From: Spirochaetaceae bacterium
Lineage (GTDB): Bacteria > Spirochaetota > Spirochaetia > Treponematales > Breznakiellaceae
Reading direction: 5' to 3'
DNA: 42,251 nt
Assembly (NCBI GenBank): GCA_031262035.1
Contig: JAISIL010000067.1
Location: 1 to 42,251 of the forward strand
Positions 32,485 through 39,238 of the stretch are shown piece by piece; positions within the stretch are counted from its first letter, which is position 1, and the number at the start of each line of letters is the position of its first letter. A program made the position numbers and the translations under genes. The notes below the pieces were generated by a model. That model searched no databases, was not told the DNA's origin, and saw only the letters and a program-made list of their open reading frames with translations.

Positions 32485-33296
32485 GAGCTTCTTCCTACAA
32501 ACTTGTCCATACTGTGGCTTATTCCAAAAAACTCTGCGATGAAATCCATGAAAGTCACCGGTAAAAGGCGCAAGAGGTTGACTGAATAGACAAAGCGGGG
32601 CATGATCAGGCGTTTTGTGCCCCGCAAGACCGCTTTTGTGATCTGTTTGGCCACATATTCAGGCTGTAATATGGGGAGGATAAGCGGAAAACGGGTTCGA
32701 ACCCCTTTGAACATTCCGGTGTCGGTAAAAAAGGGACAGACAATGGTTGTTCTTACCCCCGGTGCGCTCTGTTTCAGTTCCATTCGGATAGCTTCATGCA
32801 GACCAAAAACGGCAAACTTACTCGCCGAATAATCGGCGAGGCCTTTTACCCCGATAATACCTGCCGCAGAACTGATGGTAACGAGGTGGCCGCTATTGGC
32901 AGCAATCATTCCAGGCAGAAAGGCCTTGCAGGTCCAAAAATGCGCCATTGTATTTACCTGCATCGTGAGGTTTATTTTTTCGTCCGGTGTTTCAAGGAGC
33001 GTTTTGCCTGAAACCACCCCGGCATTATTCACCAACAGGGCCAGCGGCCCCATTTCCTGCTGCAATTCACCTGCCATACGGTAGACCTGTTCCCGGTTTG
33101 TCACATCACAGACTGCACCCTTGATAAAAAAGCCTTTTTCTGCCGCTTCCCTTTCCAGGGCTTTCAAGGCCGCTTCAGACAAATCCCAGACTATCACCTT
33201 CGCCCCAAGCTCCGCAAGGGACAATGCCAGAAGCCTCCCAATGCCGCTGGCCCCGCCGGTAATCAAAACCGGCTTATTCTTGATATTTCGTTTCAT
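32460..33296 (-). CDS. Short-chain dehydrogenase/reductase
   Basis: A 278-residue classical SDR using NAD(P)H. The cofactor motif is GGASGIGR (near residue 14), followed by LVNNAGVV (near 88), the catalytic Ser in ISSAAGI and the YSASK pair. A C-terminal MPRFVYSVNLLRLLPVTF hydrophobic segment may associate with membrane, as in several lipid- or steroid-related SDRs. Substrate unknown. The last codons (GQNHLIL and stop) come from the family-B repeat, so the native C terminus has been replaced or extended. A perfect promoter (TTGTCA-N17-TATACT) ends 7 bases before the ATG. Confidence 0.88.
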   Translation of the reverse strand: MKRNIKNKPVLITGGASGIGRLLALSLAELGAKVIVWDLSEAALKALEREAAEKGFFIKGAVCDVTNREQVYRMAGELQQEMGPLALLVNNAGVVSGKTLLETPDEKINLTMQVNTMAHFWTCKAFLPGMIAANSGHLVTISSAAGIIGVKGLADYSASKFAVFGLHEAIRMELKQSAPGVRTTIVCPFFTDTGMFKGVRTRFPLILPILQPEYVAKQITKAVLRGTKRLIMPRFVYSVNLLRLLPVTFMDFIAEFFGISHSMDKFVGRSSGQNHLIL

Positions 33297-33302
33297 GCTT
33301 TA

Positions 33303-33331
33303 AGTATAGCAAAATGTTGAAAAAATGACAA
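33303..33331 (-). promoter_or_regulatory. SDR promoter, leaderless
   Basis: Minus strand TTGTCA (33331-33326), 17 bases, TATACT (33308-33303); ATG at 33296, 7 bases past the box. Confidence 0.75.
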
Positions 33332-33354
33332 TATGACGAGAATTGTCTTTTTGT

Positions 33355-34074
33355 CTAATTGGCATCCCGGCCTAACCAGCGGTGAATCGATTCCATTGCC
33401 TCTTTCTTCTTTATAATATTCATGTGCGTGCAATCGTTTATTTTTTCGAGGCCGGTATTGGGGATAAGGCGGGCAATGTCCTGGAAGTGCGCCTCTTTAA
33501 TCATATCATCTTCGGCATAGTAGAGGCGGCACTGCGTGTTAATTGAACGGAGGTCATCATCAGAAAGGCCGATGTCTTCAAGCATAAGGTGCCAGCGGAG
33601 GATGGCCTTACCGGTTGGCAGCCCCAGTCGGCGGGCAAGTTTTAGAAAGCGCTCAACAAGTTTCAGTGTTCGCAGGGTATCATCGGTTTGGCCGGACACC
33701 AGGTAATTGGGCGAAATAAAAACCACACGTGTAAAAATATCAGGGCGTTTTTTCGCCAGGAAAAGCGCAATGTTTCCACCGTCGCTGTATCCCACGACGA
33801 AAGCCTGTATAATACCCAGCGCCTCGCAAAAGGCAATCACATCATCGGCCATCATTTCGATAGTAAGAGCGCTGTCCGCCAGCTCTGAACGGCTCTGCCC
33901 ATGACAGCGGGAATCGAGCGCATAGCTGTGGAAGTCCCGGAAATAAGTATCCTGCCAAGCGGTAAAGATGCTTTTATTTTCAGAATTACCATGAAGCAGA
34001 ATAAGCGGCCTGCCTTCCCCGCATTCCCGGTAGGCGATAGTGATATGACGAGTTGGCAACGATAGTGTGGTCAT
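33355..34074 (-). CDS. Alpha/beta hydrolase
   Basis: A 239-residue alpha/beta hydrolase-fold protein. The oxyanion-loop motif is LILLHGNSENKSIF, then ALDSRCHGQSR, the nucleophile elbow VVGYSDGGN (Ser in G-x-S-x-G), an acidic residue in YYAEDDMI and the histidine in CTHMNII. The triad appears complete. Substrate unknown (esterase/peroxidase-like). It follows the SDR gene convergently in order on the same strand but has its own promoter (TGGACA-N17-TAGACT) ending 7 bases before its ATG at 34074. Confidence 0.88.
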   Translation of the reverse strand: MTTLSLPTRHITIAYRECGEGRPLILLHGNSENKSIFTAWQDTYFRDFHSYALDSRCHGQSRSELADSALTIEMMADDVIAFCEALGIIQAFVVGYSDGGNIALFLAKKRPDIFTRVVFISPNYLVSGQTDDTLRTLKLVERFLKLARRLGLPTGKAILRWHLMLEDIGLSDDDLRSINTQCRLYYAEDDMIKEAHFQDIARLIPNTGLEKINDCTHMNIIKKKEAMESIHRWLGRDAN

Positions 34075-34080
34075 GGAAAT

Positions 34081-34109
34081 AGTCTACACGGTTTTCGGTG
34101 CTTTGTCCA
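34081..34109 (-). promoter_or_regulatory. Hydrolase promoter, leaderless
   Basis: Minus strand TGGACA (34109-34104), 17 bases, TAGACT (34086-34081); ATG 34074 is 7 bases further. Confidence 0.55.
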
Positions 34110-34128
34110 GACGGATGGCGAGGTAACT

Positions 34129-34289
34129 CAGGGCAAAATCATTTAACTTTATAGTAACCACGAATAACACGAATGGCCTTCGGCCACACGAATTTTTGCT
34201 TACTTATCATAGAATATTCGTGTCGGCGAAGCCGATTCGTGTATTCGTGGTTGTTTTTTATGATTTCAAGGTTAAATGATTTTGCCCTG
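34129..34289. repeat. MITE-like element with 19-bp terminal inverted repeats (family B, copy 2)
   Basis: Perfect ends CAGGGCAAAATCATTTAAC (34129-34147) and GTTAAATGATTTTGCCCTG (34271-34289) enclose inner inverted repeats of ACCACGAAT/ATTCGTGGT. No coding capacity. No clear target duplication beyond the ends. Related to copy 1 at 32347-32484, in inverted orientation. Confidence 0.85.
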
Positions 34290-34318
34290 TTGTCGCTTCT
34301 GTTGTGCTGTGATATACT
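34290..34318 (+). promoter_or_regulatory. Promoter of the B3/B4 gene, leaderless
   Basis: TTGTCG (34290-34295), 17 bases, TATACT (34313-34318); ATG 34325 is 7 bases past the box. The -35 box directly abuts the MITE end. Confidence 0.7.
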
Positions 34319-34324
34319 GGATGT

Positions 34325-34987
34325 ATGACCTTTTTGATTAGCGATGAATTCAGGCGGCTCTTTCCACAGGCACGGATTGGGGTGCTTATTGCTACCGGAA
34401 TAGATAACCGGGTGGTAATTCCTGAATTACTCGAGGCGGCCTGTGCCACTTCGGCGAAATGGACGGCGCTTGAGCCTTTGAGTGCAAACCCGGCTGTCGG
34501 GGTCTGGCGGGAGGCCTTTCAGCAATTCAAGACGAAGAAAGGCGTCCGCTCCTCAATAGAAGCGCTCCTGGGGCGGGTAAAAAAGGGCAACCCGCCCCGG
34601 CCGATTAATCCGCTGGTCGATTTATACAATGCTGTCTCGCTTACCTACGGCTTCCCCTGCGGCGGTGAAGATATTGATGCCCTGAACGGCCCGCTCCGCC
34701 TCTGTATTGCACAAGGCGGCGAAAGTTTTATCGGCATAGGCGAAGAAGAAAACGACCCCGCCCTCCCCGGCGAAGTAATTTACTGCGATGATACAGGCGC
34801 CGTATGCCGCTGCTGGAACTGGCGTGACGGCCGGCGAACAATGCTTACTGAAAACACCAAAAATGCAGTCCTCGTAATAGAGTCCGTCGACCCCGCACGG
34901 GATGCAGAACAGAAAGCAGCACTTGATACGCTGGGCCGGTATATTGAAACATATCTTGGAGGTAAGGTGAAGGGAGAGATGTACTGA
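34325..34987 (+). CDS. B3/B4 domain protein (PheT-related)
   Basis: A 220-residue stand-alone B3/B4 domain, the fold found in the beta subunit of phenylalanyl-tRNA synthetase, where it edits mischarged tRNA. Recognisable parts are RPINPLVDLYNAVSLTYGFP, the glycine-rich GGEDIDALNGPLRLCIAQGGE, and VICDDTGAVCRCWNWRDG-like (YCDDTGAVCRCWNWRDGRR). Function of the free-standing proteins is unknown; tRNA deacylation is a reasonable guess. Promoter is leaderless, starting directly next to the MITE. Confidence 0.82.
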   Translation: MTFLISDEFRRLFPQARIGVLIATGIDNRVVIPELLEAACATSAKWTALEPLSANPAVGVWREAFQQFKTKKGVRSSIEALLGRVKKGNPPRPINPLVDLYNAVSLTYGFPCGGEDIDALNGPLRLCIAQGGESFIGIGEEENDPALPGEVIYCDDTGAVCRCWNWRDGRRTMLTENTKNAVLVIESVDPARDAEQKAALDTLGRYIETYLGGKVKGEMY

Positions 34988-35008
34988 GGGGGATGATGCT
35001 TCTCCCCT

Positions 35009-35656
35009 TCAAAACTCAAACCACTGAAAGCCCTGATTGGTGCAATCGACGAACACAAAGTCTGTGCCGTCTTCCTCTACACGCTGGATGCCGCCGCGAA
35101 ATTCGGTGTGGCCGACTATCTGTTTGGGGAAGTAGTAGTCGGCCATAAGGGATTCGGGGCGCACCCAGAGAGGGCCTTGTTCGATGTTATCGCCGTAACT
35201 ATCCGGGCACCGGTCGTTAAAGCCGAGAAAAAGAAGATTTGCCCTAAACTGCTGCTCTACATCGGCAATGCTGGTGCAGGCCGTTTCCCGCATAAAAGTT
35301 TTGGTAAAGCCGGCATGGCTTATCACATAACCTGAGTCACTTTGGTAGGCAGCCTTGAGGTAAGGCAGCGCACCCTCGACCATCTCCTTAATAAATGCGG
35401 CATACTTATACTGAAAACCGGAATACTGCTGCCAGTCTGAAATGAGGTAATGCAAATCATGGTTGCCAATGCAAAGGTGAAGGCGCTCATTTCGCTTGGC
35501 CTCATCAATCAGGTCGATAAAATTATTCTTCTGTTTGGCAAAGGACAGCCTGAAACTATCAAAATAGTCGCCGGTAATATAGTAGTTATCAGCAGGAATC
35601 TTGAGCATATCGCGCCAATACGATTCCCCATGCAAGTCGCCAATAGCGATGTTCAT
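35009..35656 (-). CDS. Metallophosphoesterase
   Basis: A 215-residue calcineurin-like phosphoesterase. The metal motifs are IGDLHG (residues 5-10), YITGDYFDS, CIGNHDLHYL and VISHAGFT, with a final IVGHTEFR. It resembles serine/threonine phosphatases and diadenosine tetraphosphatases; substrate unknown. It is convergent with the B3/B4 gene. Its promoter (TTGAAA-N17-TATAAT) ends 7 bases before ATG 35656. Confidence 0.88.
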   Translation of the reverse strand: MNIAIGDLHGESYWRDMLKIPADNYYITGDYFDSFRLSFAKQKNNFIDLIDEAKRNERLHLCIGNHDLHYLISDWQQYSGFQYKYAAFIKEMVEGALPYLKAAYQSDSGYVISHAGFTKTFMRETACTSIADVEQQFRANLLFLGFNDRCPDSYGDNIEQGPLWVRPESLMADYYFPKQIVGHTEFRGGIQRVEEDGTDFVFVDCTNQGFQWFEF

Positions 35657-35662
35657 GCTGGT

Positions 35663-35691
35663 ATTATAAGAGATTGCAGATTGAATTTCAA
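35663..35691 (-). promoter_or_regulatory. Phosphoesterase promoter, leaderless
   Basis: Minus strand TTGAAA (35691-35686), 17 bases, TATAAT (35668-35663); ATG 35656. Confidence 0.75.
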
Positions 35692-35702
35692 GGGGGACAA
35701 GA

Positions 35703-35777
35703 TTAACCGCGAACTACGCGAACTACGCGAACTTGCAATTTGCTATCTGACAGCGAGTTCGCGTGGTTCGCGGTTAA
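35703..35777. repeat. 75-bp palindromic element (family A, copy 3)
   Basis: Perfect ends TTAACCGCGAAC (35703-35714) and GTTCGCGGTTAA (35766-35777), with CTACGCGAA repeated inside. It sits between divergent promoters of the phosphoesterase and the HTH gene. Confidence 0.85.
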
Positions 35778-35784
35778 AATCTAC

Positions 35785-35812
35785 TTGACAAATATCTTTA
35801 TTTATATATACT
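35785..35812 (+). promoter_or_regulatory. Promoter of the HTH gene, leaderless
   Basis: TTGACA (35785-35790), 16 bases, TATACT (35807-35812); ATG 35819 is 7 bases further. Confidence 0.75.
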
Positions 35813-35818
35813 TATATT

Positions 35819-36286
35819 ATGATAGCATATAATGATTTACGCAAACAACTTGATCGGTATATCAAAACTCACTTGTTCACTTCATACGGATTTGTCCGTG
35901 ATGTTTCTACGATAGATGAATATTTGGCGGCAAACCATAGCGAAGAAACATTTTCGGTTATGCTGAATGAATACCGCAAGAAACAGAAGATATCGCCGCA
36001 GGAATTATACACAAGGGCCTGTATCGACCGCCGTCTGTATTCAAAAATCATAAGCAAGGCTGATTACAGGCCGTCGAAAAACACCGTGATTGCCTTCGGC
36101 CTCGCCCTGCACCTTGGCCTTTCCGATATGCAAAACCTGCTTGCCAAAGCCGGTTTCGCACTGAGCAACAGTTCTGTTTTTGATCTGGTCATTCTTTTCT
36201 GCCTTGAAAATCAGATTTATAAGATAGATGAGGTGAACGAGTTGCTCTATGGACAAGGGCAGGGGCTGATTGGGCAGGGGTTTTGA
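35819..36286 (+). CDS. XRE-like helix-turn-helix protein
   Basis: A 155-residue protein with a divergent helix-turn-helix: ETFSVMLNEYRKKQKISPQELYTRA, then RRLYSKIISKADYRPSKNTVIAFGLALHL (the typical second helix and turn), followed by LLAKAGFALSNSSVFDLVILFCLE. This is a widespread family in firmicutes and spirochaetes, often next to vWA/TerD-type genes; function is presumably regulatory. Here it is alone between convergent and divergent housekeeping genes. A 24-bp palindrome starts at its stop codon. Confidence 0.75.
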   Translation: MIAYNDLRKQLDRYIKTHLFTSYGFVRDVSTIDEYLAANHSEETFSVMLNEYRKKQKISPQELYTRACIDRRLYSKIISKADYRPSKNTVIAFGLALHLGLSDMQNLLAKAGFALSNSSVFDLVILFCLENQIYKIDEVNELLYGQGQGLIGQGF

Positions 36287-36309
36287 AACGTCCCAACGTT
36301 GGGACGTTT
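36286..36309. terminator. 24-bp perfect palindrome between convergent genes, probable terminator
   Basis: Arms AAACGTCCCAAC (36286-36297) and GTTGGGACGTTT (36298-36309). Situated between the ends of convergent genes (36286 and 36316). It ends in TTT, but lacks a long U-run, so bidirectional termination is possible but not certain. Confidence 0.55.
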
Positions 36310-36315
36310 GGGGAG

Positions 36316-36495
36316 CTAAATATCTTCTATGATGTTAATATTGGCATCCGGGTCAACTGACCAGATTATATCTGCCAAATCGTACAGAGTAATAACATCA
36401 CTGTCCAACCAGTAATCATCACCGCGTTTTACCGTTATTATACCATCTTTCTCTGATATTTCAATCATATCGTCGTCCATAATATCATCTGCCAT
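36316..36495 (-). CDS. Small acidic protein
   Basis: A 59-residue acidic protein (MADDIMDDDMIEISEKDG at its start, ending NINIIEDI) with an antiparallel beta look. AAGGAGAAAAAGGT precedes ATG 36495; an in-frame upstream start would have no ribosome-binding site. It is the third gene of an RNA-ligase operon. No family recognised; it could be an inhibitor or partner, judging by acidity only. Confidence 0.65.
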   Translation of the reverse strand: MADDIMDDDMIEISEKDGIITVKRGDDYWLDSDVITLYDLADIIWSVDPDANINIIEDI

Positions 36496-36517
36496 ACCTT
36501 TTTCTCCTTCAGGATAA

Positions 36518-37336
36518 TTAATCCACCAAATCATCAAGGTGCTTGCCAAACAGTTCCCGGCTTGCCTTGGCCCGCTTCCATATCACATCACTCTCGTATC
36601 TTACATTAAAGTAATGCACTTCCCGACATAAGAATGTATATTTATCAGGTTCTTTCTTGTCACGGTCACTTTCATCACACATCATGCAAGCTATTCCCGG
36701 CTCAGATGATTTATAATAATAGTTAACTGATTTGTTTTCAGGAACATGGGCGTGCGGATTTTTCAAACCCCATTTTTTGCAGAAATCGTCACGCTGCTTG
36801 TCGGTTTTGTAATCCTCATAATGCAGTTTCCACTCGAACCAGAAAAGCATTTCCTGTAATGTTTTCTCCCATGCTTCAGGGCCGCCACCCTGAATCCTAC
36901 CTTCGGTAATTGCCTTGTCATATTCCTCACGGCTTTTCCATTCGTTCTTGTGATATTCAGCAAACTCGCTGGGATAACTATGCCTTTCAGATTTGATAAA
37001 GCGTTTCAGACGCGGATACATCCATCTGGCAAAAGTATCACTCAGATTCCAAATATCGTCATCTGCTATATGTTCCCTATCAAAATGATGTTGAAAAAAA
37101 CGTTTTGAAGTATATGGTAGTTCGACCCAAAAACCATAATGTATGGACCGAAAAAAGCCGATTTTAACAAGCCAATCATGAAAGCGTTTATGTATGCTTT
37201 TTGGTTTTGAGTTATCGCAGTCAAGGTCAAGCCACAGGCCGATGGTTTCAGGCTCTACCACATCCTTCATACGCGTATCATATTCAGCCCATGTTTCACC
37301 AGGGTTTCGCGGGTCAATAAAAGTTCTTCGTTTCAT
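36518..37336 (-). CDS. Hypothetical protein of RNA-ligase operon
   Basis: A 272-residue soluble protein that I do not recognise. It is rich in Trp, Tyr and His (FHDWLVKIGFFRSIHYGFWV, HHFDREHIADDDIWNLSDTF) with a Cys pair in GIACMMCDESD. GAGAGGCAG precedes the ATG, nine bases after the RNA ligase stop. Composition resembles phage-borne hypothetical proteins, and a phage origin for the operon is plausible. No catalytic motif can be named. Confidence 0.65.
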   Translation of the reverse strand: MKRRTFIDPRNPGETWAEYDTRMKDVVEPETIGLWLDLDCDNSKPKSIHKRFHDWLVKIGFFRSIHYGFWVELPYTSKRFFQHHFDREHIADDDIWNLSDTFARWMYPRLKRFIKSERHSYPSEFAEYHKNEWKSREEYDKAITEGRIQGGGPEAWEKTLQEMLFWFEWKLHYEDYKTDKQRDDFCKKWGLKNPHAHVPENKSVNYYYKSSEPGIACMMCDESDRDKKEPDKYTFLCREVHYFNVRYESDVIWKRAKASRELFGKHLDDLVD

Positions 37337-37345
37337 ATCTGCCTC

Positions 37346-38350
37346 TCACCCCTTATCCTTCAGCAGCGCATCATTGTTCAGCACCTTAAACGAAATCCCC
37401 TTGGGCGCTTTGGTGGAGCGGACGACGATGCCTTCTTTGTCGAGGCCGCTGGGATACTTGCCACGCGCTTTTTCTAGCAGTTCTTCCAGTGTGTAATCGA
37501 AACGCTCGCCCCGTTCTTCAAGCGGCACGGTGTTAAGGCCGAAGTCTTTGCATATCGCCAGAGCCTCATCGTAGGGGAAGTATTTTCGGGTGGCGCCGTC
37601 CATCACATCAAATACATACCATTCGATTGACGGAAGGCGGAGGCGGTTTTTCTGTATGCCCGGCCCGCAAAGTTCACCGGTAAAGATAATGTCCTTGCCG
37701 TATTTAGCGAACTTTTCCCTAAGGCCGTATTTGTGAACCGGCGTCCAGTAGAGCACTCCTTCCTCATCCTCGATGTCGAGGTTGCGGCTACAGCAGCCGA
37801 TTTTTCCTTCTATATTATAGGCAATGCAAGAGGTGCCATCCATTTTTGTGGTGATGTAATAGGGCTTGCCTTTCAGGCGGTCAATCAGTTCCAGCGCAGA
37901 CTGCACACGGATTTCGTCGGAGGCAGGTATGCCGAAAGGCCGCCCGCCCTTGCTCTTGCCGCCAAAGGTTGAAACTTCGGGTATATACCATTTTTTCACG
38001 CCGAGCCGTTCGGTCACATCGTCGCCTTCATTGCAGCCGGACAATTCGGGAAACTTCTCGAGCGGAATAAACAAGCCCTGTGACAACTCGCCCCGGAGTT
38101 TCACCGTCCGTATGCGGAAGCCCGTGCCATTATCGACATTCTCCCTGAACGAGGAGGCCCGCAAAAACTCGTAGCGCTCGTCTATGGGGAGAAAACTATC
38201 AACCTCGAAATACACGCCGAGGTCGCCTTCGTGGAACTCACCTTTTTTCACCACGCACTGCCAGCCCATGATGTGAGCGGTCTCGAGAAAGTCGGAAGCA
38301 GGTATCGGCCTTATCGCTCGCACCCGCTGAATGGTTGCCAATGCTCTCAT
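37346..38350 (-). CDS. ATP-dependent RNA ligase (DRB0094/Rnl5-like)
   Basis: A 334-residue RNA ligase of the DRB0094 (Deinococcus RnlA/Rnl5) family that seals RNA nicks through a ligase-AMP intermediate. The nucleotidyltransferase motifs are present: motif I TTKMDGTS (Lys is the AMP site, about residue 168), then CSRNLD (motif Ia-like), IIFTGELCG (III-like), IEWYVFDV (IIIa), KEGIVVRS (IV) and ISFKVLN (V). An N-terminal OB-like domain (about 1-150) is typical of the family. AGGAGG precedes ATG 38350; the longer upstream frame is not supported. It heads a minus-strand operon with two unknown genes. RNA repair is its likely job, but no direct link with the defence island was seen. Confidence 0.9.
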   Translation of the reverse strand: MRALATIQRVRAIRPIPASDFLETAHIMGWQCVVKKGEFHEGDLGVYFEVDSFLPIDERYEFLRASSFRENVDNGTGFRIRTVKLRGELSQGLFIPLEKFPELSGCNEGDDVTERLGVKKWYIPEVSTFGGKSKGGRPFGIPASDEIRVQSALELIDRLKGKPYYITTKMDGTSCIAYNIEGKIGCCSRNLDIEDEEGVLYWTPVHKYGLREKFAKYGKDIIFTGELCGPGIQKNRLRLPSIEWYVFDVMDGATRKYFPYDEALAICKDFGLNTVPLEERGERFDYTLEELLEKARGKYPSGLDKEGIVVRSTKAPKGISFKVLNNDALLKDKG

Positions 38351-38481
38351 ATCGTTCCTCCTGTGATATATGCTACTGATATACACTACTATTAGTATAG
38401 CGAAAAGGGAAAGTTTATGTGTCGCTTAGTAGGCGACAAGTTTTACAGACTGCGGCTAGGGGCGAATTTGCTACTATGTGA

Positions 38482-38826
38482 TTAGCGCCTTATATTCAGC
38501 ACCTGTAGAAGACCGTCTTCCACGCGGCGCATTACCTTTTCGCTTACCTCGCCAGCCTGCTCGACGAAGCGTGCTCTGTCAAGCGGATAAATCTGAAAGG
38601 GGATAGTCATGCAGTCTTTTGAAAGGCCGCTTTGCGCTTTGGAGATGACGACATTGCCAAGTGAGTCAGCGTTAATCAGGTTAGTAGTCAGGGGAATAGC
38701 CATGATGGTATGTAGACCACCTTCATTCAGCACATCGGACTGCATGACGAGCACTGGTCGCCGATAGCCCGGCTCACTGCCAAAAGGCACACCAAAGTCT
38801 GCCCACCACACTTCACCACGTGTCAT
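38482..38826 (-). CDS. MazF/PemK-family toxin
   Basis: A 114-residue MazF-type endoribonuclease toxin. Hallmarks are MTRGEVWWADFG, GSEPGYRRPVLVMQSDV and a C-terminal IYPLDRARF region with VEQAGEVSEKVMRRVEDGL. It cleaves mRNA when released from its antitoxin. The ATG at 38826 is inside the antitoxin 3' end (14-base overlap), so the longer upstream frame is not used; order antitoxin then toxin is normal. Confidence 0.9.
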   Translation of the reverse strand: MTRGEVWWADFGVPFGSEPGYRRPVLVMQSDVLNEGGLHTIMAIPLTTNLINADSLGNVVISKAQSGLSKDCMTIPFQIYPLDRARFVEQAGEVSEKVMRRVEDGLLQVLNIRR

Positions 38827-39070
38827 TTTTGAGTGTCTCCCATACGGTTGCAGTGGACATTTCCTCAGCCCGTTTTGAAAAAGACGCATCATCGGCTGTC
38901 TGCGCGTTGTAGAATGCCTCTATTTGACTGGCAACAGTCTGTTTGTCGGCCTGTGCCTGTCTCCGCGCTTTGCCGTAGCGCGTCTTGAGAAATTCTATAA
39001 AGTCATACACTTCGGGGAAGAACCCGCTATCTAAGGTCTCCAGTTCCTGTGTTAATGCTGCTTGTGTCAT
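38813..39070 (-). CDS. Antitoxin partner of MazF-type toxin
   Basis: An 85-residue helical protein. Its centre (FFPEVYDFIEFLKTRY) matches a DUF2281-like antitoxin segment and its C terminus (FSKRAEEMSTATVWETLKND) is a probable toxin-binding tail. It is placed immediately upstream of, and overlapping with, the toxin gene. A consensus promoter ends 7 bases before its ATG, predicting a leaderless mRNA. Confidence 0.8.
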   Translation of the reverse strand: MTQAALTQELETLDSGFFPEVYDFIEFLKTRYGKARRQAQADKQTVASQIEAFYNAQTADDASFSKRAEEMSTATVWETLKNDTW

Positions 39071-39076
39071 GATATT

Positions 39077-39105
39077 AGTATAGCAGAACAGAACGATTTT
39101 GTCAA
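39077..39105 (-). promoter_or_regulatory. Toxin-antitoxin operon promoter, leaderless
   Basis: Minus strand TTGACA (39105-39100), 17 bases, TATACT (39082-39077); ATG 39070. No ribosome-binding site precedes the ATG. Autorepression would be expected of such a system, but no operator is obvious. Confidence 0.75.
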
Positions 39106-39119
39106 GATAACAAGAAAAT

Positions 39120-39154
39120 CCTCACGCAACGATCGCAGCGTCCGCGGCGTGAGG
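39120..39154. terminator. Hairpin CCTCACGC/GCGTGAGG, possible terminator
   Basis: 8-bp stem CCTCACGC (39120-39127) and GCGTGAGG (39147-39154). T-rich sequence follows on both sides, so it may end the TPR-protein transcript from the right. It may also be a repeat. Confidence 0.5.
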
Positions 39155-39164
39155 TTTATTATGA

Positions 39165-39235
39165 TTAACCGCGAACCCTTCGACAAGCTCAGGGACCGCC
39201 ATGCCAACCACGCGAACGGGAAAACCGGAGGGTAA
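39165..39235. repeat. Partial family-A element (copy 4)
   Basis: Starts TTAACCGCGAACCC, contains CTTCGACAAGCTCAGGGACCG and CCACGCGAACG, but lacks the right terminal repeat. It lies just beyond the 3' end of the TPR gene. Confidence 0.75.
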
Positions 39236-39238
39236 CTG

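Noticed and set aside
34129-34289. Insertion sequence with transposase
   Set aside because: The element is only about 160 bases and has no reading frame; no transposase gene is recognised in the window.
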